A DNA stretch of 64,000 bases, taken from NCBI GenBank assembly GCA_015350385.1, contig WNKI01000002.1:3685311-3749310 (forward strand), read 5' to 3'. Source of the DNA: Aculops lycopersici (taxonomy: Eukaryota > Arthropoda > Arachnida > Trombidiformes > Eriophyidae). The notes under the pieces were generated by a model that ran no database searches, had not been told where the DNA came from, and saw only the letters and a list, made by a program, of their open reading frames with translations. The position numbers were made by a program, and so were the translations under genes. Each line of letters opens with the position of its first letter. Position 1 is the stretch's first letter. Below are positions 39,901-51,900 of the stretch, piece after piece.

Positions 39901-42900
39901 AAAGTTGCAAAGTTGTTGCGGCTTATTCCACTACTTACTCAATGAGACGCTAGTCTATTAGTAGAAGATTTATGGTAAGAGGGAAACGTTCATAGGAACC
40001 AACAGCTGACAAAGAGAGCAAGCCACTTGTTGCTAGTTATCCTCTTCCACTTCCACTTCTGTCGCCGCTTTAGTAGCAGTGGATATTCTAGTTGGCCACT
40101 TGGTTGTTTATCAAAGATAGCCAATCAAAGATTAACTGACACTTGAACTGAGCGTTGATTTGCGAACTCATAGCCTAACACTCCATTTGAAGTCTTAAAT
40201 TTGGTCAAGTTGTCGCATATTCGTTTAGCTTATTAGCTGGGTAATTTTGTCCGCATTTGATTCTTCTACCAACTAAGCTAATGGAGAACGACTCGCTCTC
40301 GTTCGAAATAAAGAGGAAAATGAAAGTGAAATTTTCAATGGTCTCAGAATGTTTCCATGACTACAGATACAAGGACTCGAGATTTCGTCGCGCGGTTAAA
40401 AGTCTCGCAAGGTTGACATCACTTCTACCACTACCACTGCTGATGCAAGCAAAACACTCGAGATTAATCTCGTCTATTTGCATTAACCTGAATCCTCGGC
40501 AAACTCCATTACTTTTGCCGTTCAAGCGCCTGCAACTGCTAGGTTGACGCCAGAAAAAACTCCGCCGAGTTGATGTATCAATTAGAAGGGAGTAGCTTGA
40601 GATTAATTGAATTCTGTCTAGCCACTCGACTTATCTAAATAATCGAGCAAAAGCGAGGATAGATGAAGAAGACGACGAAGAAGAGGATGTCTCCCGTGTG
40701 AGTCAAACCGAGTTAGTGACGACTCGCGATTGCATACAATTTGCATGGTGCTGACAGCTGAAAGCAGAAAGCTGAAAGGAAGTCCCACTTGTTTTTTAAA
40801 ACTCAAGAGAAGTATCTCGCCTCCAATTACATACCACTACATGGCCACTTGTTTCCTCGCGGGCACAAATTAATCTGTTTAAGTTGAGAAGAATCTCGGG
40901 ACTTTTTCCCGCCTAAAACTCTTGTTTGAGTTGAATGAGATTTGGAATTGATTGAGGTCATCACTTGCTAGAACTAAATAGCTCCTGTTATTGCTGCTGC
41001 CGTTGTTTCTGTTGTGTTATTCGAGTTGTCTGATGGATAGACCCAGTGGTGGCGGCAACAAGTGGTCGTCCGAAAACAGCGAAACGATTCGCACTCGTGA
41101 GCTCGCCGTCGCCGTAGTGATTACGCAACGCCCAGTTTGCATATGCGGTCACGGACAATCTCATCGGTGGACTAGAATCAACGAATCGATGTTTGGGGTT
41201 TCCAGTTGGAATTCTGGCGAGTCGCGACTAACAAGTGTTTTATTTAGATAGTGGAGGTGGCTAATTTTGAGTTTTATTACCACTAAAAAGCGCGCGAGCG
41301 AGAGAGAGAGAGTGAGACTTTTTTGTGCCTTTTGGGCTTGCCACTGATGACGGTGTAACTTGACTCCAAACTATTTCGATTGCATCGGCACCCACTCACT
41401 GACTCATACACTTGCACTAACTCATGGTCGTTAGTCGCTCATTTCTTCAGTTACCGGCTAACACTCCCTCTTGACAAAATTGACCACCAGAGCCACAACC
41501 ACTTGTTGTTGTTACTGCTGCTCCGGATCCAGTTAGTCACGTTTCCGCGGAAACTACTACAAAACAACAACGAGTTAGCATCACCAACTCCCACGCGTTA
41601 GCAACTTAACGGGTCGCCAGTGTCGCGCCGACCACAGGCGACCATAAGCGACCACTTGTTGGTTATATCGATACTAATTTTGCAATCGATAAATCAACCG
41701 ACTTTCCCTTTTCCCTTCGTCTCTCTCCTCCTGGCTACACGCTCCCCTTTCATCTCTCTCTATCTCTCTCCCTCGGGAAACCTCATTTAGGGTCAAGCTA
41801 CTCAGGCGTTGGTTCCGTTGCGCTTCTATCATGACAGATGCAGGCAAAGCATCTAATCCAAGTGAACCTGTCGCGGCTTTAGCTCGACTGCAAATCTTAA
41901 ATAGCTTTTGATGCCAACCATTTAAGATAACCTCAAGTTTAAGCTACCGTTGAGTTGGTGTTTATAAATAGCAACGTTGAAACCATTGTCTTACCGGTCA
42001 GCTAAAGATGTTGCCATTTGATTCGATGCACTTTTAGTTGCGTATACATCTCATTGGTAACTGGCCGCGACTTCTGAAGTATTCTCATCTGCATCTTTGT
42101 GGTAGCGGTTGTTGTTGTATTGGAAGATTTTGACTTGAATTAACTCGGTTAACATTCTAGAAAAAAACAACAACAGCCTCTGATCCGGCGCGAAGTGATT
42201 GTGATTTGTTGTGTTCTGCAAAATGCCGCACTAAATACCATATTCCATTAATTTACATGAAGCAAGAGAAAACTTTGAGATCGGTGTCTCTGTTGTAGGC
42301 ATCAGGTTTAACATTGCAATTGGTCTCACTTGTCTCATAAGGAGAGAGTTGGTTCAACTAACGACTGGCGAGCAAAATGATTTATCCTATCTATTTATGC
42401 GATCTCTTCAACTTCCGCTTGACCATTTAGATTTTTAACTTGAGATTTGGTTCCACGAAGCGAAACGAGGGATTCAGTGGCACTTAGTTGGCCATTGGGA
42501 GAAAGAAAACGAAAGTGAAACTTGACCAGTGACATGAACAGTTTGCTTCCGCTCAACTGTCCGCTCGCCGGGCTAAGGTCACCGCTAGTCAACAGGTTGC
42601 CCGCAAAAATCCCATTGAAATCTCGGTCAGCATCAGGAGGGGACAAAACAAACAGTCCATCTTTGTTCATTTTGCCCACCAAGATTTCAATGTGAGCATT
42701 GCATTCCAATCCACTTTGCAATTGAACAACAAGTGGCCAGCGCATTCGCTTAATATCTACATATACATGTAGATATTTAGCCTAAGCAAAGGTCGGTCGG
42801 TTGGCGCTCATTCATAATAGCTAGCTCTAGTCCAGAGAAATCTGCTTACACAGTTTGTTTCCATTCCAACCAGACGGCATCTCGATGACCAACTCACAGT

Positions 42901-45900
42901 TTCACAATGGCATCGCCTAAGAGCTTGGCGATAATATGGAGAAAAAATAATAACACTAAAGCAACCACCTGCCCGTTGGACGAGTTAGAGTTGTAGACTC
43001 GCCCAAGAGATTAAAACAGGGACAAGAGTTTGCTTGCAACAAGCGGCTTAGATTCTTCATAATTCACCACCATCACTATCAGCATCAACTGGCGCCTAAT
43101 CACTGCGCAGCGCTGGCCACTTGTTCGCCTGAGAGAAGCGTAGCTTAGCTGGCCACTTGTTGCTCTTTTGGTTGCCCAACTACCTGCTTGCCTAGTTGCT
43201 AGTTTAACTGATGATTACAAGGTGATAATTGAATCACTGTAAACAATCAAACTTGAATCGGCTAGTTTCTCTCGACTTCTTCCCCTGACCAGCTGGCCAA
43301 GGAGGAGAGGATACAGCTCAGCATACAGCTTGATAATCTAGCAAGGAAGCGAGGCAAAGATTTCAATCGACAACCAGCGGCTCAGGTGGAAATTGTTCCA
43401 CCTGAACCACTCTCGTACTTTGGGAGAGAAAAACAACGACAATAGCAACAACAAGTGTCCATTTAGTTAGTTTACCTGCACACAAACCGACAAGTGGCAT
43501 CTGATCTACGAGTCGCGAGTCGCGACTCGCGAGAGATGTTCCATTGTTTTCACCTTCTCGCGTCGCAAGTTGCCCAAAATCAGCGAGCGCAACATTCATT
43601 TCCGCTCTCACCACCACAACCAACAACCAAATAACCGGTCAGACTTAAAGACCCTTTGTGTCCACATTGGTGACGCAACAACCACGATCCTTGATGCTAT
43701 CATGTGTCGCTCCTCCCTGTTGCAATTTAAAATGGTCACAGCATCAACGGGTGCGTCAGCCGAAGACAAGCCATGTTTTCTAGGGAGAAAGTTTGTTTTT
43801 CCAACTCCCGAGAGTTTCTATCCTCGAATTTGAGGAAAAGGAGAGAGGGAGAAACTGTCGTGATCAAAAGGGGAGGAAATTCAGCCAACAATAGCAGCGA
43901 CTAACTCGAATCTCCCACTTCCATCCGGTCGATCGGTAAACACACAAACAAAACAAAACTAACTCACAGGTAAATTGCTCGACTCGCATGGCGCCGAGCT
44001 GAGAAGAGCGCTCTTCTCGCTGAGACAATTATTTCAGGTAAGCTAAAGCGTCGAGTTGCACTCGAGGAGCATCAATCGCGCCTGCCACTTGCATCCTTGG
44101 TGGTTGACTTGATTCGATTCGACACTGTGATCGATATCTTTGGAGCATCGATCAATAGGTCAAACCAAATCAAAGATACAACTACAACAACAACAACGTA
44201 ACCCTCTCCCTCTCTCATTCTATCGCCAAATCAACTGAAATCCACGGTCAAAATCTAGGATGATCCCGAGCTGGTTGCGGGATTTGTGGAAATGGATGGA
44301 CTGAGTTGCCTGCTAAAGGTTGCCATCGGCTCAGATCAAATCCATCAAAACTACATTTTAAGAGGTAAGTAGAAAGACCAAACTCTTTTCTTTTTCTTCC
44401 TCACTCAGTTAACTAGCACAACGTTGGCAGGGCATAACATACACCTAGTGTCTTGCAACCTGTTGATTTCTTGCGATGCTCCTTTCCACCATCTTACTGG
44501 CACACTGATTAACAGACTGTCTTGCAGTGAAATCTAGACCGCTTTCAGTGATTGACTTATTGCATGGGCACCAAATTTGATGCCTATCGATAGTTGAAGT
44601 CAATGCTTCCAAAGATGACCATTGAAGATTTCAACTTGCAGAAACTAACGGAATCAATCTCTCATCGTAAAATCAAATCAAACCTTCCGATTTCGCGCGC
44701 CACGGCAAAATAATTGCTCTCACTTTTTATTTATCCTCTTCATTCAACTAAATTTAAAATAAAAATAAAATAAAAAATCTAGCCCTCAGCCAATTGATTG
44801 CCTACACAAGCGGAATGAACGGACTCACCAAACACAATGGCACTATTCAATGGCTTTACTCGCTGCTCGCCTCGCAGGTAAGTGTTACAATGATAGATTA
44901 TTACTGTGGCGCATCCACTTGACTTTGCAAGGGATCGGGAAAGTTGAGGGATGAATTGCACCCAAGTAATAGCCTCAATGTCGTGCCATCTTCGTGCGAC
45001 CAACTAACCCAAATCTTTTCTGAATAACACTCAATCTATCACATTACCTAGCATCCACTTGTTGTCAAGAGCTCGCTGAAGTTGCTATTGCAATTCGTTG
45101 GCTACAGCGCAAACAATTGCCTTCACTTCTGTCGAGCCATCAAGTTTGTGGACGAATCTGAAGGTGAGTGTCGGTCTCTTTCATTGAACGGAAATAGAAG
45201 CCTTACTATTAATCGATTTTGTGTGTGAGAGATGGAGTAAGTCTCTTTCTCGCCTTCAATTTTGCTTTCGCTCTTGCCTTTGCTCTTGGTCTAGATTGAG
45301 GCAAATGAGATCAGACTAGAGAGACAAGAGAGCACGTGATTAATCTACTTCCATTATATTTGTTTTCACGTCTGGTAGTCGACCGAGTTCGCCATTTTGA
45401 TTGGTGGCATTATACAGTAGCCATTATGCATGATAATGACTCTGATGATGGCGGCCACTTGTTGCTGGCGTCACCGCCACCGCTACTGTTGGCTTGTTAG
45501 TGTGTCGAAAGATAGTAGCTGGCATCTGAGAGAGAGACTTGAATTAGCTCGTTTTGTGCGAAATTGAAATAGTAACATTCTCGCTGTCGTTCGGTGGTTC
45601 AGTGGCGGCGGCATCAAATTGATACAATTGATACCAACCAACTGATGGATGGATGGAGAAATTCAATGAAAGCGACGTTAGCATTGGCACCAACCAAATA
45701 GAAATCCAGTGCGCTGGCTCAAAGCAACAAGTGCAACATAAACGCTTTGGGCTCGCGCAAATGGGATCAAGTGTCTTAATCTGGCGAGACAGCGAGCGAG
45801 CTAATAACGAGTTAATGGCATACCAGTAGGAGAGTTGGAGAGGAATGAATAAAGAGGTCTATTGTAAGTGGAGCGGTCTGGCTTCATAGGATCACATGCA

Positions 45901-48900
45901 CGAGATTGAATACAATTCGCATTTGTGTTGATATTGGGTCGCCTAAATTCCTCGACTTGAGCCCTAGCAAGTAATGCGATCAAGTGGTTGCTCGAATAAA
46001 GTCCGGCTCGCTTAGCTTATTCAAATGGCTCGCGCGACCTTTAATGGGCGTATCTACCAGCATTAAGACTATGAGCCTCAATCAGAGAGCTCGCTAAACA
46101 GAGCAACAGCAACCACTGACTGGGCCTTTGATTGAGCTAGTCGCACCCTGTGCACGAGCGCAACAGAAAGTTGGGAGTAAAAATGGAAGAAACAAAACGC
46201 AAGCTTTACAACATGAACAAGTGGCCAGCCTATTGATTAGTGGCGAGTAAATTTCAATTTTTGATCCATCTGATCGACGGCTACCTGTTTTGTTGCTGGC
46301 ACTCGTTCTGTCTGTTTGCAGTCTGCATAATACAAGAAAATAGAGGATCGAATTGCAAACCAACCGCAAGCTGACCAAGTTCAGTGGTTCAGCTAATTAA
46401 TTCTACCTGAGAACTCGTAAGATGCAAATTTGTTGAGATTTCTCAAGTTCTCTCTGTCGTTTTTTCTCCACATTTCTCTCCTTCTCGAATTGACCCCCAT
46501 AACTCGTGGTGCAAATAAGTTGTAATCCAGTATGGTATACAATGACTGGCAGACCAGGAAGCCACTAGTTCTGTCATCTCTGCGGCTTCGTCTGTCGACG
46601 AATCTCGTGCTGGCTGCCAGAAATGCTGGGATTGCGATCAAGACAAATCAGCGGTAGAACGGAGGCAACAACTTGTTGCTGCCCCGCTAGCGATAGAGGA
46701 CTTACGAGCCACAAGTCGATTACGTCCAATAACGAATTGTGCAAATTTTATGCACATTCCGTACTGCCGCTAGGCGAAATCCCTACTCTCAAGCCTAAGG
46801 TTAACCACCTTGTGGTCAGCTAAGGCTACAAGGGACAACTCAACGAAATCTCGACATCGACAACCGCCACGATGACAGCGGCGAGAAGTTGCGACTATTT
46901 AGTAAATAGTATCTACCGCTTAAAAATGATTCTCTATCTCTATTTCTCGATTTGTATATTTGCCACTTCTATGCAAATGACTGCTCACTTTCTCGTTCTG
47001 CTGCAGCCACCTTTTGCTTTCTCGTAGGTTCGCTTGTCCAGCTGATTAAAATTGATCTCTTTCCTTCTTTTCTTGACTCAAAGGGATAAATATGAAACGG
47101 AAAGTTCACTTCGCCAGTGAACTTATCTCACTCTCCTATCCCTCACCTGTGCCACTAAGGTGAATTGCGTAACCTGAGCACGAAGTGCGGCAAGCGAGCG
47201 AGCTTCAGAGATAAGTGGCCAATTAAGCGGTTTGCTCTCACTGACCACTTGTTGCTGCTTACACTACTGCTGCTGCTGCTGCTGCCGCCACCGCTCATAC
47301 CTGAGCCTGCAATATTAGAGCCTGCGCGTGTTTGTAGTGGGGCACGTAAATTGCATTAGCTCTGAATGCATTATCCTCTTCTCGCTAACTCTCGCCTGTC
47401 GTCGTGATCGTTAAAACTAACGCCTCGCTGGCAAAATACAATGCCCTTGGTGGTCGCTGGTGGAAGTGATGATCTGCATTGAGCACCATATGATGGCAGC
47501 GAGAGTTATGCTTAAATTAGCGGCCAACTTTAGTGTGTTAGCTGAGGGGAGGTGAGGTTAAGTGAAATGGGATAACCACCATAGAGAATCCCATAAATCA
47601 AAGTCAGCCAACTATCTTTAACTTTAACTTTCGCTGCTGCTGTTGCTGTTGCTCAAGAGCTCCACGCTAAGGAGCTCGCCAAAGAGTCTGAGAGATAAGT
47701 TGTGTGTCGGCGACACTCAACTAGCAGACACTTGGATCCGTTGTCTTGGGAAGCCATCGGCGAGATATTTGGATTCCAATCCGCTCATTTGGTGGCCGTG
47801 GTGGCCTGACTCGGACTCTGTTGGTTAGCTAGTCAACTAGCTAACCAACAGACTAGCTCGAGTGCTTGGCGAGCGCCCATTGTAGTTGACAGTGGCGAGT
47901 GTTAATGTGCTCACATAATTTAGACCAGGTAAGAGTCTATCGGGTACGAACGTGAGACTACAATGGAAGTTTGTTTGTCATATGTAAGTGTGTGTGTGTT
48001 GTTTTTACGGCTCGTTCGTCGGGGTCGCCGTTGCTATTGGATGGCTTGGCAGCTAGCCAGTGTTTATAATATTGACGCTTCAGTTACTCGAGCTTGATGG
48101 ATTTGTTGCCTCGCTTATGTGTGGCCATGAATATGTGCGAGTTTCCGTGGTTTTCACGGTTTCCGAGCTGTGAGATTATCCGGGCTGGTAGGAAATTTCC
48201 TGGTAGGGGCGCGAGGATATCAATTAGCTTTTGCTTGGTAGAACAATACCGCCACTAAGACGAAGCAAACGACATTCACCGCTACACGATTATGACTTAA
48301 CTGGCTCGCTGTCTGGTGTATCAAGTGTTTGTGTGAGTTCATTCTAATTTCTCACCTGGCCACTCTCTACTCTTGGTCGGTCACACGACTCGTAACGCCA
48401 TCGATGTCAATGGCTAACAATCTCGGCTTTCAATTCTCCTTCCACCTCCTCAGGATTCATTGGCCAGCGAGCGATCGCTAAAGTATGGCACTGTGTTTGA
48501 GTGGACAGCGGTGATATGAGTGGATAAAGTTAGTGGCCATTGATTTTCGGTTTGGCTGTTTTTAGGACCTCGTCACGCAGATCACCAAAGTTGAATCGAC
48601 GGATAATGGATCCGTATCTATAGATTGATTATGTTAGTGATGGTGGAAGTTGAGCCACCCATTCAACGCAATCACTTGAGTCATTCGTTTTTTCCACTCT
48701 TGATAGGAGCAGAGACCGAAGGATAAAGTTCGACCAACTTTATTCACAAGTCGTCGTGGTCGCCGATGACGCAATCAGTTGGCAAGCTCCTCTTAGGACT
48801 GAACTCTTTCACTCTAAATTTAGGAAAACCGGGTGATAAGTGACTGACTGACTGATCTGACCCCTTAGCTTAAAAAAGAGTCTAAGCCAGAGTTCCTTTG

Positions 48901-51900
48901 AGTCGGCCGATGTGTTTTATGCTCTGAACGGTTCACAGAGTTCATAATCGTCGATCCCGGGGGCAATAAATGATCATCATTATCACTACTAGCACCACCA
49001 CCAACCACAACAACAACAACAAAACACGAAGACAAAACGATCCATTCAATTACTCAACTTTTAGAGTCACAAAATTAGTGCCTCTTTTCCATTTAGTCCT
49101 TTTCTAACTGTCTAGCGCATTTACCATGTCTTGCAGTCTAAATCACATCTGAATAAAAATAATCCCTTGAGCTCAACTAGGGCGCTTCACGCTTTAGCTT
49201 GCCGCCATTGGGCCTAGTGGTGCTGATAGGCCAACAAAATTTGTGTACTCCTCGTCGGCCATGTGCCAACCATACAAGTTCATCACCCCTCATCTCTCAC
49301 TGGTACTGAACCTTATGCCCCTTGTATCATCTTACTCATCATCGTCACTATGGCTCAAAAGCCTTGCACTCACTTCTGACGACCTAATGATTATAACGGA
49401 CTCTCAGAGGTTCGACTGTATGATGCGCCATTCCTTAGCTCCGCTTTGACGTTCTCTCCCTCTCGAGGGTTCCTGGCCTCAGCTAATAAGTCCCGTTACG
49501 TTTTATTTATGCTTACTTTTCATCTTCCTATCTCTGTTGCGCGCCTTCACGCTTTTAGGCACCAACATTGCAACTAGACTGCAACCGAATAAGCTAGATT
49601 CGAGTCTGTTGGCCTCAATCCAGGAAGTAGAGCTGCAGTAGAGCGTGCAACAAGCTTGCCGATGGTATGCTCCGACTCCGTATTCTTCTTAGTCCCCTTC
49701 TTCTTCTTCTTCTTCTTCATCTCCCCCGATTTCTTGTTGCTCATAGTAGTTTCCCGTCGCTGCCGCCTGTACTCATCGTTTTACCATCCACTAGAAAGCC
49801 AAAGCCAAAGCCAAAGTTTATCTCAACGATAGCACTAATTTCTAGCATGACAAGACGAGAGTAAACATCACAAAGTTTTCCTTTTTATTACCTCCTGTAG
49901 TTCATCGAAAGAGCAACACTTAATTGCGCCTGCCTTCGCGAATATGTCACAAAGACTCGGGGAGGAGGAGGATTGCTGGAGGAAGATAACGTCAGTCAGG
50001 TGCGGTCCCCAAAGCGATTCTAGAGCAACAAGCAAAAGGCTATCCATTTGGGACTTGAAAGTTTTTAGTGAAAATTTCCCCATTCACTCAACATTGGCTT
50101 CAAACTGGACGGCGGAATGGAGAGAAAAAGTTCGCCAGCGAACTTCGGCTGCTGCCTCCGCCAGTGGCGGCGAACGGAGCGCATGCGCTCGCATTTTTCA
50201 CTAAGCGAGTGCGACCCCCTCCTGTTGCGCTAGTTTCATTGGATAATAAAAAGGGGAACAAAACGTCACTGCAACTCTCTGTTTCCATCGTGGGGGCGGC
50301 CAGAGACTCGATTCAATTTGGCAGCCTCCGTCGATGGAGTGCAAGTGAGCGAATGGATTGCGGGCTTTGTCTCACTCTCACAGTTCAGTGCGCGCGTCTA
50401 CTAGTTGCACAAGAGCCGTTGCATAGTCTTTCTACTGAGGTCTTTTACCTAGTTTATTACATTACATTGATTATTACAACTTAACAAGTGAGCAAATAGC
50501 AAAGAGAGGAGGAAAATTTTGTGTCCGGCCATCAGCAACAGTCTGGAGTTGTCACTTTGAGATTGTTAAGGCGAGCAAAAAGCGCGTAGAAAATCTATCA
50601 AAAAGAAATGAATAGAGTGAGAGAGATGAATGAGAAAAGGCAGTCAAGTTTTTGTTGTGATCGTGTTTGCAAATGAGGGAGCGCCTGTTGAGCAAACAAA
50701 ATTTACAAGTGGCTGTTTGTTGCAAGATTTTTCAGCTTTTGCGACAAAATTGAATTCTTCAATTAAACAGTTTGTTAGAGAGAGCGAGAGAGAGAGAGAA
50801 AGACAAAGAAGAAGGGACGAGAAAAGAGATTAAGTGAGCAGCAGCAAGCGACATTCTAGCCGTTGCTGTGAGAGGGGCGACCAAACAAACACCAGGGGCG
50901 GCCGCAGCAACTGGTGGCACGTTTTCTTTCTACACGTCTCTCGGTTGTACCGTGCAACTCCGCTGCTAGTGCAAAACTCAACAACTCTCAAATTGAAGGG
51001 TTGACAGAAGCACCACTATAGACCTGCCATTTTTAATTTCAAAATTGATTTATGCTACTCTAAAGACTCAAGAATTCTTATTGCACAAACATCATCAATT
51101 CTACAAATTTGCAAGCCTTCTATTTAATATATGACACCAATCACTGATTACGTATGTTCAGCGAACCAAATAATGCTATCGATGAAAGCGATGATGTGCC
51201 GGCGCCGGTGACATCAAATTTGACATGGATTTCCATCCTAAATATTGTTACGAGATCAATTATATATCTAACATACCATCTTCTAATTTTAATCATCCAT
51301 TTAGGCTCACTTTTTTGGTGCAAAATAATTGATCTATTCAAAAATAGGAGACAACAACAACAGCAAGATGTTAGCATTTTGGTTGATGCAATGACCCTAG
51401 TGAACAAGACACTTGCAGGGATACCAGATCAAGATACCTTTTATGACTTTGTTGATGCACTTGAAGAATTAGGCATGGAGTCAATTGTTGACAAGTATTC
51501 AAATTTAGACGCACAATTGAAAGAACAATTTAGATTATATGAGAAAGCATTAGAAGCCGAAGACAACGACGACGACGAAGAGAGAGAAACAAGCAATAAT
51601 AATAATAGCAAGATGGAAGTTGAGGATCTTGAAGAAAAGAGGAGAGTTTCAAGACGAGCACAATTGCATAGACTACAGACAAGAATGAGTCAATCTAACG
51701 TAGTAGCAACGGCTGTAGTTGGCAAGCAACCTAGGCATGCCGAGGAAGTGGATGAGGTTGATATCGGACCGGCTGAAGTCGACGAGTTAGTTGTAGTTGC
51801 TGGTGTTAGTCCTCGCAACGAGTTTAGGTGCGGCCAGCAACAGGTTGGTGAAGATCAATATGAGTCTGCCAATGAATCAGCAAGTGACACAACAGCAACA

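Larger units (their letters stand above)
37329..43969 (+). other. FHOD intron 1 (6.6 kb)
   Basis: Bounded by G/GTAAGTGT and CTCACAG. Too long for the window's usual introns, so it likely holds control elements or alternative exons. An exon-like piece at 38732-38786 has a good acceptor (TACTCTTGCAG) and donor (GTAAGTGT) but matches no FHOD sequence. Contains most copies of the GGCCACTTGTTG word, a perfect 20-base palindrome at 43513-43532 and an 11-base-arm inverted repeat at 42752-42777. A 116-codon minus frame at 42395-42745 is the longest open frame; no family seen. Confidence 0.6.

Noticed and set aside
41070..41120. TIRTRELAVAV as the FHOD GTPase-binding end (LRTQLSVRV)
   Set aside because: There is an indel relative to the family and no usable donor; the 37328 exon end fits both phase and alignment better.
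42395..42745. 116-codon minus-strand frame in FHOD intron 1
   Set aside because: It is open but has no recognised features, no clear splice partners, and the length is not surprising for 64 kb.
44001..44018. 18-base perfect palindrome GAGAAGAGCGCTCTTCTC
   Set aside because: It lies inside a conserved FHOD exon (LRRALFSLR codons), so chance from coding constraint is the simplest reading.
51154..51304. The first 50 codons of the long FHOD frame as the protein start
   Set aside because: They are intron sequence: a strong ATCCATTTAG acceptor at 51304 joins in phase to the FH3 exons upstream, and the codons before it match no formin.
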